Assembly: GCA_942159475.1 (NCBI GenBank)
Contig: OW804098.1
Span: 80,531,178 to 80,595,177, forward strand
DNA from: Sthenelais limicola
Taxonomy: Eukaryota; Annelida; Polychaeta; Phyllodocida; Sigalionidae
DNA length: 64,000 nucleotides
Direction: 5' to 3'
Position numbers and translations under genes: made by a program. Each line of letters opens with the position of its first letter. Positions within the stretch are counted from its first letter, which is position 1. Under the pieces are notes generated by a model. It saw nothing but the letters and a program-made list of their open reading frames with translations, did not search any database and was not told the DNA's origin. Below are positions 43,503-55,498 of the stretch, piece by piece.

Positions 43503-46500
43503 CTGTAAGAGAAGCAAGACAATGAAAAACGAGGGCCAAGATTTCTATTATTATAGTTTTGCCTCCGCAAGAACACATTATGTATACAAGGAAAGGACTC
43601 TCAGAGAATGGTAATTATGTAATACCATATGTTTTGAAAACTCCTCCAGGTCACCCAGATATATATGACCACAAAATTTGCAAAATCCCTCTAAAGTATT
43701 TATTATTTGTTCTCATTGGTCAGAGGACAGTGATCACTGATAGCAACATCTAAACTTATATGCTTTGTCAGGTATAGCCTCTCACTCTATGGGAAGCCAA
43801 GTGCGTGCTTCTGTGGGGTTACTTACCTGAGTTGGGGTGCCACAGCAATGAAGCAATCCTTCAAATACAGTATTCTTTAATATATGGTAGTTTAAATATT
43901 GCTATGAAACTATTATTATCATTATTTTGATGTATAGTCTACTGGAAAATGTGTATCCAGAAGACCACCATTTAGAAAACAATCACCGTGTCTGCAGTTT
44001 TATCACAATAAAGGCTTGCACCTATTTCATTTCATCATTCAATTACGTAAATGACAGTGCAGTGTAAATTGTATGGTGTGGTAATATTCCAAAGAGTAGT
44101 TTCCCTGAATTGTATCATTCCAGATGACAGTGGACTAGTGGTTTTCTAATTGATAGTTTTCTGGATGGTAGTTTTTTTCGAAAATGTTTCTGCTTATTTT
44201 GTACTTTACCTCCTGTTCTTTCTCAGGGGCATGAGCTATATGACCTCCGGGACGTACAAATATATCAGTATGTATCACTCCAGGCCTGAAATATTGAATA
44301 AACGAATCACAGTATAGGCATTTTATATGAAACAACGTATCTCGAGTGTTATATATATGTTGCATGTATATATATATGTTGCATGCGCATCCTACTAATG
44401 GTATACACAGCCTTGAACCGCCGCAATTACGTTCGGGAAAAGTCCATAAAGAGGCTTTAAACTGTTCATTTATAGATCATTAAAGGCGTACAATAAATAA
44501 TAACTAACTCGATGCTTTCAGTACATCGCTTAGAATATTGCACTGCCACTCGTTGCCACGCAACTTGTGCAATATGCATGTTCCTTCAACTAACTCGTTA
44601 TTTAACCTGTATATAGCTCTTCATTATGGATCTTACATTAAATCACAGACTTGCAATGAGAACAAATGATCAAGAAAGAAGAAAAGGAAAATTGGAAAAA
44701 ATATGTTTTGGTAGATTTGGCTGGTAATGCAGCTTTAACTAACAATGGCCACTAAGGCAATTCAACGCCCACTGAACAATAACATCTCCATACTCACGTT
44801 ATGCAATTTACATTTACTCCGCTTGGTGCAAAATCTGAAATAAAAAAACAAAAGATATTAATTTTGTTGTGCGAATTACATGATGTTCTTCACTTCACGT
44901 TCAGAAACCTATGAATCAGTTGTCTTGGCGATATAACTTCGCCCAAAAGCCAACGAAACATCAGAGAAATCACACATTGTTTATACAAAATAACTCGATG
45001 TATCAATTGACTAGAATGTATTAAAATGGAGATAAAAGCAGATTTAAAACATTTCGTAAATAGTCATTACAATATCCTAGCATTTGGCATAGTTATGTTG
45101 TCAATGCATATGCACACCATTGTCTGTAATCTGCTTGTGAGTCATCACAGCACATGTATTTAATGAAAGAAATGTTCTGACATCGACATGTCTCAAACAC
45201 GTGCAGCCAGATCTATGGAATATTACTTTTCTGTATAGTTTATTCTACCATGGAATAAGTCAAAGGTGGAAATAACACCTCAGGGTGCGCAATGCTTTGA
45301 AATGAAAGCATATAACCATGCAGGGGAGCGTTCCTCCTAGTATTGTTAGATCACAAGAGCTAGTCATAACTGTAATTAATCCTAATTTTAATTTTAATAA
45401 CGAGTAGGATAAGAGAGACTGAGAATCGCATCTTAACAACACTGTTATAATTCAATGGGGCTAAAATAACGATATTTAGAGGAGCAAACTTAATTGCCTA
45501 ACTAACGCTAAAACTATACAATTACGATTACCAAACAGTTCAAATTACGATACGATTACATTTTTTAGATCAATTCCTCAGATCCCATACGATGTTCCTG
45601 ATGAAGTCACCAGATCATTTTGGCAAACACATAGGATGAAGGACGAGGGATGAAATAAACTAAACTTATAAGGACCAGACTTGTTACTTTTCTGTTGCAT
45701 CCATAGTACAACTAATCAAATGTATAATTACCTTGAGCTAAAATGGCAGAAAGATGAATTAGTGCTGCTTTAGCAACTCCATACGCTGTCACATAAGGCA
45801 GCTGTCGACATGAAGAAACCATCATAAATGCATGAAACAATAAGGAAACGATTGGGAAAACAATTGGAAAAAGCAAAAGCATTGCAAAATAACAAAATCT
45901 CTGGGACCGGAAACAGCGTGGTGGTTAAAACCTTGTGTTGATTAATAATTATAAACCTTTCATCAAGGTATCAGGTTTATCTATGACACAATACCCGGTC
46001 CTGTACTGGACCCAATTCTTAATAGGAGATCCGGACAGGCAGAAATCTGGCTAGTCCAAGCAATCCCTCCAGCTACTCCTGTAAAACTTTAGGGGTATTT
46101 AACAGTCAGATCCTATAGAATTGAAGGGAACAATAAAGCTAGTTGCATTAATACATTTGCTATTAAATACTTACTGGACGAGTGCCGGCTATACTGGATA
46201 TATTAACAACAGAACCTGGAAGAAAAATATATGACTACTGATCAATACATTTTATGTTACTGCAAACTGAGATTTTCGTAGATGTACCCAATTCAGCAAA
46301 TTTCATAATGGTTCTCAAGTTGAATGTTTATACAGCCTTAGACGCGATTTAATGAGATTCTGGGATGTAATTTTTCCCTTTAGTCCCCGTTTGTTGGTCT
46401 GGCGGGGACGAATGGAGAGCCATAGAGGGACGTCTAAGGCGGAAGTCGTTTTTGCTAGCGGTGGCGATGGTGCCGCCACCTGGCGAGTGCGGCAGTGAAC

Positions 46501-49500
46501 TGAGCTGAAGGGGCTGGCCACGCATGAAATTCGCGGTCGTCGCAGCTTTTGGAGGGCCTAGTATATTGAGTTCAAGTGTAATTGTAATAAAGAAATGATA
46601 GTAACAGCCCAACAAAAGGGGACTAAAGGCATTAGAGCATTCGGTTATGGTGCTCCTGGTTGATTATGGCTGCCGGAACCAGAACTCGGCTTCGCCTCGT
46701 TCTGGTTCACGGCAGCCATAATCAACCCTCATCACCATAACCTCATCCTCTAACCGCCTAATAGACCCTCGCTGCGTCGTACGATCACTGGTCTGCCGGG
46801 ATCTATTGTTTTTGGAGCCCTCCCCTCGTGCTTCCGGTAACACACAATGCATATTCTCCATAAGTGGGTGCCGACATCTAGCGTCACATCTAAAAGCAAT
46901 AATTCCCTCGGTTTTGTCTGCTTGCAGGTACCGTTGCCTGAGGGAAGTTCGAGGGCTTGCCCGAGAACTTCCCTCAGGCAACAGTACCCGCAAGCAGACA
47001 AAACCTAGGGAATTATTTCTTAAATAGTGTTATAAGGATGTTCATGCTCACAGGGACTAGTGCATTTTATCCATGATGCATTATGTAATTAACTGATTTT
47101 CTTGTGTATCCAGAAAATGAGTTCCATCTCATTCCCATTGTATTCGTACCGAATTAATTGTATTATATATAATAATATTTGGTAGGTAATGAACATAACA
47201 TTTTGATTATCAATTATAAATCTTGGTACCTTTGGTTTTAATGAGGTGAGGGGCAGCTCGTTTACAGATGATGAATGTGGGCCTCACATGGACCTTGTAC
47301 ATTAAGTCCATGTCTCCAATTGTACACGTCTCCAGATTCCCACCTACCACAGACCCAGCATTGTTTATCTAAGTGAATATGTAAATAAACATTAGATTCT
47401 GAAGAAGTGTGAGACTTACCGGTAAGGTCGTCGGAAAATGTAAGTTCGGCATCTCTACACATTTTAGTAAATTTCTGCTAAATTATAGGCTTCAAAATGA
47501 GTATTACTAGGTTTATTTTACGATTTCTTAACAATTGCCAATTGAAATTGAAATTGAAATAATTGCACACGGCTATATATATTATATGTATATGTTTCAA
47601 TAAAAGTCTTAGTAGGCAATATGTAATTCAGAATCCCTAACCACTTCATGATATATTTGGGTGGTAAGTGTCTGTGCCTACAATCATGTACATTTGTGAC
47701 TAATGAAAAGACTGGATTGAAACTTACAACAATATCAATTTGACCAAATCTTGCCACAGCTTTATCAACTAAGGTATAACAATCTTCATCATGTGTAACA
47801 TCCCCGATGACTTGAAGTATCTGAAAAAAATATAATGGAAGAGATTGAAATACTATAGTAAGAATTGCATGGCTTTCCGATTTGCATACGGTACTCGAAA
47901 TCCCGGGCCTACTGGAGACAGGACGGATCATAAGGCATGACTGCATTTATGGACCTATTATGGAAGATGTATATTATAAGCAACTTTAATTGGTCGGGCC
48001 GTCAGTGGACAATATATCCAAATTATGGAATAAAGGCAATCACAAAAGCCTAGTTCATTATCACTGTCATTTACAACCAGAGTGTTCTATAGCTTCTCTG
48101 TCGATCTCTCTCGATGTCGTCTGTCTGTCTTAACAGACGATAATCAGAAACTAACTATTAGAGCTGAACATGGTGTATTAAGTATGTATTAGGATACATG
48201 TTTCAATATATTATTGACTGCACTATATATTTATATAAATCAGAGGTGGGCCAAATTGGTCGCCACCTAGTGTTGTATTCACATACCACTCTCCTCTCTC
48301 ACCTGGGTCAGGTCACTTACCTGTCAGCGACAAACAACTCCACACCTCTCTCACAGCACCTCTTTGTAGAGAAAAATTTTTCTTAATAAACAGGGCGGTC
48401 ACTTGACAGCCGGCCATCAAGGCAAATTACAGTTTCAGTTTCTTTTCTCCACTCGCCATTTATATGATATGTTCTATGTAATTATACGAGCTTTGAACAT
48501 AGAGAGAATAAATGATATTAAAAACACATACTTGATCTTTTCTCAGTCCCATCTGCATACATTTCTCCGCTGTTTTATTGAGGTTTGCCTCGTTCCTGCC
48601 ACCCAGTACAAGGTGGGCACCATGTTTAGCGTACTCCACTGCTGTACCAGCTCCTATTCCAGAACTTGCTCCTGTAGAGTTAGAAATATCTTTTCTTGAA
48701 TTAGTTGATTCATCTAAATTGTAGCCATATTGTTCCATATGAAGTAATTTCGTATGCATGCTTGCTGTCTGTTTATAACTCGGGGAAGATTCGGAACCCA
48801 TTAGCAATAAACTGAATTTGTGTATTCACGTGTTAATTGAAATGTGCCTAAAAGAGATGAAACACGATTCAAGTTAATAATGTGAATCAATTCCAAAATG
48901 ATTTTTGAGACTACCAACTCACCCGCAACTCCCACTACTGTTCTGAAGATTACTTTATACATAGAGAGAATGGGACGAGCCGGCAATAATCGAAAATTTA
49001 TAGGACGAGATTCGTCCACATAAGCACGATGCCGTAGGCAGAGTGCTTATGTGGACAAATCAAGTCCTATAAATTTTCGATTATTGCCAGCGAGTTCCAT
49101 TCTATATTTATTATATGTGCATAAAATTTGATCGTATGTTATCAGATATCACTGAAAAAATATTAAAGAAGTCTCAGAGAGCCCCGCTGCCCCGCTGCCA
49201 GCCCCACTGACAGCCCCGCTGCCAGGCCCGTTATTAGCCAAGTTATATTGTTGACTTAAAACGTTCATATCGCAGCCATTTCTTGAGCTACATTAATAAA
49301 ATTTATATCATTCAATAGAGAATTTAATGCTCTATTTAATGATGGGATTTTTATTATGTATTTCTTTAATCATAGTACCAGAATCACGGGTGGATTACCG
49401 ATCGCGGGGATTTGTTTACATCGTTCGCGGGGATTTGTTTACATCCATTGCTCCGCGAAGCATATAAACAGAGCTATTTTTAGACAACTACATTCATATA

Positions 49501-50677
49501 GGACGCGTCCTATATGACTATTTTTATAGCACCCCACTTATAGCACTTCTCATATAGCATGCGCGTATAATAAAGAGAGAGAATGGGACGAGCCGGCAAT
49601 AATCGAAAATTTATAGGACGAGATTCGGCCACATAAGCACGATGCCGTAGGCAGAGTGCTTATGTGGACGAATCAAGTCCTATAAACTTTCGATTATTGC
49701 CAGCGAGTTCCATTCTATATTTATTATATGTGCATAAAATTTGATCATATGTTATCAGATATCACTGAAAAAATATTAAAGAAGTCTCAGAGAGCCCCAC
49801 TGCCCCACTGCCAGCCCCACTGCCAGCCCCGCTGACAGCCCCGTTATTAGCCAAGTTATATTGTTGACTTAAAACGTTCATATCGCAGCCATTTCTTTAG
49901 CTACATTAATAAAATTTATATCATTCAATAGAGAATTTATTGCTCTATTTAATGATGGGATTTTTATTATGTATTTCTCTAATCATAGTACCAGAATCAC
50001 GGGTGGATTACCGATCGCGGGGATTTGTTTACATCCTTCGTGGGGATTTGTTTACATCCATTGCTCCGCGAAGCATATAAACAGAGCTATTTTTAGACAA
50101 CTACATTCATATAGGACGCGTCCTATATGACTATTTTTATAGCACCCCACTTATAGCACTTCTCATATAGCATGCGCGTATAATAAATATAAAATACTAG
50201 TGCTGCCTACTACCGCAGTACGATATGCCTTTGTTATACGAATAGGCCTATTGTCTGTAGGCTATATATGGGTCAGATTTTCAGAAAATGTACAATTCAA
50301 CTTCGCCAATCTTCTCAAATAACCCAAATTACAGACGCAAATTAAGTTCAAAACTCAGTTCAACCTAACCAAACAGATTGCTAGAATCAATGCAATGCCG
50401 AATATACCCGAATTTACCTAGTATTGACCAAATTGCAGCCTAATTTAGGAGAATTTACTCAATGTGTACAGCTGCCAATTGTACATTTTCTGAAAGTCTG
50501 ACCTGTATACTACTTATATGTATACCGTGCGTTACCGATGACTGACGTCGCCGATGTAGTTACACCTGCACCTGCGCCTGGTTACTATTATACATAGATC
50601 TACCCCGTCCCGTAGAAGAACAACGCGTTCATACACTTACCTGTGATTATGACAACTTTGTCTTTGAACTCAGACAT
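43335..50677 (-). CDS. Classical short-chain dehydrogenase/reductase, nine coding exons, complete
   Basis: Joining nine exons gives an uninterrupted 266-residue protein, the normal length of a classical SDR. It starts MSEFKDKVVIITG with the cofactor loop TGASSGIG across exons 1-2. NNAG is in exon 4. The catalytic Ser is in NISSIAG (exon 5), and Tyr and Lys are in YGVAK (exon 6). The PG motif ITPGVIHTDIF spans exons 7-8. The end block GFVTGAVLPIDGG is in exon 9. It should be an NAD(P)H-dependent oxidoreductase of the FabG-like type. GGRNE after the second strand has an Arg, which often goes with NADPH. There is no signal or anchor, so it is probably cytosolic. Substrate unknown. The introns hold foldback repeats (46.6-47.0 and 49.0-50.2 kb) without breaking the frame. 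Confidence 0.93.
44210..44285 (-). CDS. SDR exon 8
   Basis: The PGVIHTDIF block after the PG motif, then a 16-residue loop to EKEQE. Phase 2 in, phase 0 out (donor GTAAAGT). Confidence 0.88.
44798..44834 (-). CDS. SDR exon 7 (37 bases)
   Basis: Codes DFAPSGVNVNCI, the strand before the PG motif. Phase 1 in, phase 2 out. A mini-exon, but frame and SDR pattern leave little doubt. Confidence 0.88.
45732..45801 (-). CDS. SDR exon 6: catalytic Tyr-x-x-x-Lys
   Basis: LPYVTAYGVAKAALIHLSAI: YGVAK is the active-site Y-x-x-x-K motif. Phase 0 in, phase 1 out. Confidence 0.93.
46175..46215 (-). CDS. SDR exon 5 (41 bases): catalytic Ser strand
   Basis: GSVVNISSIAGTRP holds the catalytic Ser of the NISS motif. 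Phase 1 in, phase 0 out. Confidence 0.93.
46340..46757. repeat. Foldback repeat in SDR intron 4
   Basis: The hairpin at about 46629-46757 has arms of ~57 bases (GATTATGGCTGCCGGAACC on one side, its complement on the other) around the loop CTCGGCTTCGCCTCG. Next to it, about 46545-46640, is sequence found in inverted orientation at about 60415-60515 (GGGCTGTTACTATCAT, TATACTAGGCCCTCCA). Both are one family. Confidence 0.85.
46898..47018. repeat. Foldback hairpin, ~53-bp arms
   Basis: The left arm (46898-46950: AATAATTCCCTCGGTTTTG..) pairs with the right arm (46965-47018) with few mismatches. The loop is GAGGGCTTGCCCGA, which can itself pair. The outer arm ends match the hairpin at 53829-53947, while the inner arm sequences differ. 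Confidence 0.9.
47230..47368 (-). CDS. SDR exon 4: NNAG motif
   Basis: INNAGSVVGGNLETCTIGDM.. contains NNAG, which supports the central beta sheet. Phase 0 in, phase 1 out. The donor GTACCA is weak but the frame continues exactly into exon 5. Confidence 0.92.
47728..47820 (-). CDS. SDR exon 3
   Basis: 31 codons: GDVTHDEDCYTLVDKAVARF, then GQIDIV. The D-V pair after the third strand contacts the adenine ring in this family. Phase 0 on both sides. Confidence 0.93.
48532..48671 (-). CDS. SDR exon 2: glycine-rich cofactor loop
   Basis: GASSGIGAGTAVEYAKHGAH completes TGxxxGxG, then LVLGGRNEANL. Phase 1 in, phase 0 out (donor GTATGT). Confidence 0.94.
48963..50187. repeat. Two tandem copies of a 613-bp foldback-bearing repeat
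   Basis: Copy 1 is about 48963-49575 and copy 2 about 49576-50187, with few differences. Each holds a hairpin of two 46-base arms around GATGCCGTAGGCAGA (48982-49088; second at 49595-49701). Each also has a CCCCACTGCCAGCCCC run and a 24-bp perfect palindrome centred on GACGCGTC (49494-49517; 50107-50130). Each ends CATGCGCGTATAATAAA. The pair lies in intron 1 of the SDR gene. Confidence 0.93.
50641..50677 (-). CDS. SDR exon 1: start codon and first strand
   Basis: MSEFKDKVVIIT plus one base; donor GTAAGTG. The ATG at 50677 is chosen because it places the first beta strand at residue 7, as normal for classical SDRs. An upstream in-frame extension (FASQLRQLSTRRPRL, then YLYRN) might be a leader but has no support. 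Confidence 0.9.
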
Positions 50678-50689
50678 GTTTCTGTAAAG

Positions 50690-53600
50690 ATAATTAACCC
50701 ACTGTATCATAAGCCTAGGCCGACGTGTGCTCAGTTGCCTAAGTTGACTTGCGAAGCAGCTGACAGATGTTTGCCTGGGTTTAAAGTTCAAGGACGATTG
50801 GTAAAGGTTGAGGTCGGGAGCTTGGTTAAGCTATTCCCCGACGTGTTGGCAGAGCGTAAAAAAAGGTTCCAAGGCCTTGGGGGTTATTGGAGACGTCCTG
50901 AGACGTCCTGACCCCTCCCCCACCCACTTCCAAATTCCCTCAAATACCATTTTGTACAATCCAAAGTTGCCTTTTTCCGTGTAGGCCCTACACGGTTAAC
51001 AACCCAAAGTATTTTTTGTAACAATTGTAAAGGTTTGAGACAATCTTAGAGGCAAATGATTTGCAGTACTTATAGGCTACTATTAGGGGAAAATTCTAAA
51101 CAAATGTCAGAATCTAATGTCTTTTCTTCCAGTAATTCAGTATATTTGATTTTATACAAGCAACTGTACCGAAGCCAGATATAGCTGGATATGTCCATGG
51201 GAGAAAATGATAAATTCCATGTTGGATCAGTTAAAAGTTTTATCAGATCGAATCCAAAGTGCAAATGGCAACTTGAGAACGGTATCCTAACCAAATGAGT
51301 CTTCGATGTATTTGCGGTATAGCAAAAGAGATCTTCCATTGAGGACACATTCGTTACCATTGCACTCTTCGAATTCGGTGATAACGTCTTGTATAAAAAG
51401 TCAAATTGATGCTCGGGTGTTGAAGATGGAAAAGCAATAGAAAAACTCTGATAAGTATGGGAGGGGTGGGCGGGGGGGCGGGGGGGGGGGCTGAAGGGAG
51501 GTGTCATCGAGCATTAAAGTTCTTAACCACTGTTTTTGATAAATCTAAAAATAGACATGAAGAATTTCGAGCTCGTGACCAAATGTACAATTTCCTCAAA
51601 TACTTTGCATTTTGTTCGGAAATTCATATAATATTATGGGCTCGCGGACCTGCGGACCTAAGCTCTGCTAAGAAAGGTGTCACCACTTTACTAATAATCT
51701 GACTTTATTTATAAGGAATTCAACAACAAAAATAACAAAATTAATCAACAGTCCTCATGTCTAAAACAAAAGCCAAAAACTACGAGTTGTTTGTTGTGTA
51801 AAAACTGGTCCTTAGTCGATATTTTGTTAACCTCACCCATTAACAGAATCAATTATACCTTTAGCGAAAGTTGTTAACACACACACAAGTAAGTGATTCT
51901 GATGAGTTTATTAAAGGTGTATTCTGATGTTCAATATGTATATAGGTTATAGGTTTATATGTGTTGCGGCTGTTTGGCTTTCTCCATTTTAACCTTTATT
52001 CATATTTATTTATTTAGATCATTGGGTCAAAGCTGTATGCAACTGTTATTCTAATACGGGACGTGACAAAAGTAAACTGCATATATATAGAAGAAAAATA
52101 AAAATTTATGCTATAACAAATTATTTATTGATACAAAATCCAAAGTACATGTACATCAAATACACAGTCCAAAGATATTAGAAATTATAGATTTGCATGG
52201 GTATTATTGCCTGCATGTTTCCTGATTCCAACCATATAATAAAATATCAATAAAAAAGTGTATCACTGTTTAAATGTCTCAAGGTGATTATATCAAATAA
52301 GACTCTAAAGTCTGATGACAGCCAAGTGTACATGCAGGAAGTTAGCCGTTGCTCCTGTATGCGTGTCGTCAGTTTTCTAATCAACGCATTTCGATACACC
52401 CAAGTAACCTGTAATGGTTAAGAATAGAAATCATCAATCATTTGTTCTACAGAAAGCATAAATTTATATATTAGTATTTAATAATGCTGTTGTTGTGCTG
52501 GTTCTGTAGGTGGAGAGGGGTGGAGAGGTCTTCCCTACATGCATGATTCACTGGCCTATTGATTTGGTTAGAAGCTGAATTTAAAAGTAGCCAGAAAGAG
52601 AGGTGGTTTAGGTGGCGCCTCCATTAATCTGTTACTGATGGGAAGTAGTCATGGCAACAACAGATGCGTTATTTACCAGATTTATCACAGATATTGATAT
52701 ATAATTATGACTTTAAAAAATTCCTATTTACATTATTAAAGGTAATACATTGTATAATAAAACAGTTAACAAACTAGTTGGTTAATGTTGCTTTAGAATA
52801 TCGCACTTGATCATTTCTGTGCAGCTTGTGTGATATTCACGCTCCTGAAACTTGTATTCAATGATCAGCACCATAATTATTTGATATTTTGTCTGTTAAA
52901 CATAATCAGAAGGGATAGTTACCCCGGCGGAAACTACTACACATTGATGCCTCTAATATACAATAATGTAATTTTCAATGGAAAATATTATGTTATTTGT
53001 GGAAAATTTATGGAATATTCATAACTTTTCATAATAATAACAATCCATAACTTATCTTTATCATCGTGCATATATATGTCAAACTGTGTATGTGTATACT
53101 TGTAGTGATTTAAAATCCATTGGAATAACATAATTTAAGACAAAACATAACGAGAAAGAAATTATTAATATCTGATTCATCAATAATGTATAAATGTACC
53201 AAAAGAAAGGGACTAGAAAATATATGATGATGTATTATTAACAAAATGTACAAAATAGGTAGTGTCACAGAATACTGGTGAAAACATGGAGAAATCCAGG
53301 AGATGTACCTGTATGAAAGGAATAAATAAAAACGTATTCAAATATATAAAAAAAAATGTAATACACGCAAGCATCTATTTGAATAAATTAGGGCAAGAAT
53401 CTAATCTGAGACCAGGATCCAAAATGCACAAATTAATATATATTGGTTGTTGTAAATGTCAGCATGAGGAACATATATTTAGTAATATATGTCATAAAGA
53501 ATACTGCACAATAAGTTTCCATTTGTTTTGATTATTTAAGTGTTTTTGTATGAGTATGTCGAATTGCGACTGGTTCCTGGTAGGATGGACTGACTTCATT

Positions 53601-53820
53601 TTCCTTCCTTATAAGGCACAGACCATGAATGCCCATGACCTCTGTCTAGTGCTCCATGATCTCAGCCACAATGACTTTATGATACCTTGTCATATTTCTT
53701 CAATTACTATCTTAGACTTAGTTGAATAAGTATCGCAAATCGTACCGTGTTTTTCAGTGGATTCCATGCACAGTTTTGCCCACTTAGGTGAGTTCCGGAG
53801 TTTGTTAAAGCCCACATTCC
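50690..53820. other. Intergenic upstream of the SDR gene, no gene supported
   Basis: A G-rich run (51455-51492) may form a quadruplex. A 145-codon minus-strand frame at 51070-51507 has no known motif and starts in the complement of that G-run. The rest is AT-rich. No exon or RNA gene was recognised. Confidence 0.5.
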
Positions 53821-53828
53821 AGTTAAGG

Positions 53829-53947
53829 AATAATTTCCGAGGTTTTTTCTGCTCGCGGTGTCTATAGCGTCAGGGAGTTCGAGGGCGAAGCCCGAGAATT
53901 CCCTGACGCTATAGACACCGCGAGCAGAAAAATCCGAGGAAATTATT
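53829..53947. repeat. Foldback hairpin, 52-bp arms
   Basis: Left arm 53829-53880 and right arm 53896-53947 pair almost perfectly (GCTCGCGGTGTCTATAGCG and complement). The loop is GAGGGCGAAGCCCGA. The outer ends (AATAATTTCC..) match the hairpin at 46898. Confidence 0.93.
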
Positions 53948-54146
53948 GCTTTTAGAAGAGAATTGATGAGATTTCCTTAATGTTAGAGCAAAAAAGATAG
54001 ACAAACCTTCTTTATTCCGTCAAAAAACCGCAAAAAACCGCAAAAAACCGCAAAAAACCTCCGGAATATCGTGCTAAGCCATGAGAGTCGTCAGCCTTTC
54101 TATGAGACCGGAAGTGATTGCACTGCTTTAATCGGAACCTATATAA

Positions 54147-54458
54147 TACCGCGACGGCTGACCGAATGAAGCTTCAGCCACAACAGCCAATCAGAGGAGC
54201 GTATTTGCTAATGTTTATGTACAGCCAGCCGGCCTGTTTTTGCAAGGTTTCGCTGCTTGCTATCCAAAGCATCGGACACCGCGTTAGTCGAAATCTAAAT
54301 GATACCGCGACGGCTGGCCAAGTGAAGTGGGCGGGGCTTAGCGGAGAAACAGCCAATCAGAGGTGCGTATTCGCTAATGTTTATGTTCAGCGAGCCGGCC
54401 TGTTTTTGCAAGGTTCTGCTGCTTGCTATCCAAAGCATCGGACACTTCCGGTTCTCGA
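54147..54458. repeat. 156-bp tandem pair with CCAAT boxes
   Basis: Both copies start TACCGCGACGGCTG and hold ACAGCCAATCAGAGG (a CCAAT-type motif), GCTAATGTTTATGT and TGCTTGCTATCCAAAGCATC. The GC-rich, CCAAT-bearing composition is promoter-like, but no gene start was linked to it. Confidence 0.88.
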
Positions 54459-54471
54459 ATGCCGTGTTGCG

Positions 54472-55037
54472 TGTGTCTAGGGACTTAAAAAAGAAATAAA
54501 TAAAAGATTTGAATCGGTAGAAATGATTTAAATAGTGTTTGAGCCCGATAGCGAAGATTTAGTCGACGGAAATCAAGCAATAAATGAATGGCGAGTTCAG
54601 AAGCTATACGTGCGACCGGAAGAGATGTGGAGATCCTTCGGCATACCGACTCATGTGCACATTCACTTGGCGTTGCATTGTGTACGGTGGCCTATATAGC
54701 GCACGGAGGATTTCATTCAAAAGTGACCCGCACGTCAACAAACTGCCGTGTCCGTGTGTCTAGGGACTTAAAAATGAAATAAATAAAAGATTTGAATCGG
54801 TAGATATGTTTTAAATATGGTTTGAGCCCGATAGCGAAGATTTAGTCGACGGGAATCGAGTAATAAATGAATGGCGGCTTCAGAAGCTATACGTGCTTAC
54901 GTTATAGACCGGAAGAGATGTGGAGACCCTTCGGCATACCGACTCATGTGCATGTTCACTTGGCGTTGCATTGTGTACGGTAGTCTATATAGCGCACAGA
55001 GGATTTCATTCGAAAGTCCCCGGTTCTATACTTGACT
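54472..55037. repeat. 283-bp tandem pair
   Basis: Copies at 54472-54754 and 54755-55037 share TGTGTCTAGGGACTTAAAA, GATTTAGTCGACGG, GAAGAGATGTGGAGA and CACTTGGCGTTGCATTGTG. They directly follow the 156-bp pair, so the region has been built by successive tandem duplications. Confidence 0.88.
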
Positions 55038-55044
55038 GGGTTGG

Positions 55045-55205
55045 GTTGATCTATGGAGACGAAAGTATTGATCTATGGAGACGGAAGTATTGATCTATGG
55101 AGACGGAAGTATTGATCTATGGGGAAGTCTTGATCTATGGAGACGGAAGTCTTGATCTATGGAGACGGAAGTCTTGATCTATGGAGACGGAAGTCTTGAT
55201 ACTGA
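55045..55205. repeat. ~22-23-bp minisatellite
   Basis: Unit TTGATCTATGGAGACGGAAGT, about seven copies, one of them shortened. Diverged relatives continue to about 55290. Confidence 0.92.
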
Positions 55206-55354
55206 TCTATAGGGACTGTTACTGCTCTATAGGGAGTCTTGAGACTGAACTATAGGCTTGATACTGATCTATAGGGACGGTTTTATGGGGACGGAAGTGG
55301 TTTAGAGGGAATCTATAAAGAAAAAAAACCTCCCAGAATCTCATCAGATCGATT

Positions 55355-55498
55355 CTAATTGGCAATAAAGTGACTGTCCTTCCTCGCCATGACGCCTAAA
55401 CCCCCAAGACTGCAATCAAACTCTGGCCCCGATACCTTCTCGACCAGCTTTCTGTCTTCGTCGCTCCAGACCTCCTCATTGGTGAAGATACCGTCAAC
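55355..55498 (-). CDS. CUB-protein gene, last exon
   Basis: 47 codons plus stop: VDGIFTNEEVWSDEDRKLVE, then SGPEFDCSLGGLGV. The acceptor GCATTGGCAG is in phase 0, matching the previous exon. Exons might be missed in the 1.5-kb intron before it. Confidence 0.75.
   Translation of the reverse strand, partial: VDGIFTNEEVWSDEDRKLVEKVSGPEFDCSLGGLGVMARKDSHFIAN

Noticed and set aside
46315..46615. Two minus-strand frames of 68-88 codons in SDR intron 4
   Set aside because: They fall in the foldback repeat that also occurs at 60.4 kb, so the frame is part of a repeat and interrupts an SDR intron.
48801..49019. Minus-strand frame that could be an alternative SDR exon
   Set aside because: It runs into the foldback repeat and has no SDR pattern; exons 1 and 2 already join in frame without it.
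51070..51507. 145-codon minus-strand frame upstream of the SDR gene
   Set aside because: No domain, no splice context, and its start lies in the complement of a G-rich low-complexity tract; most likely chance.
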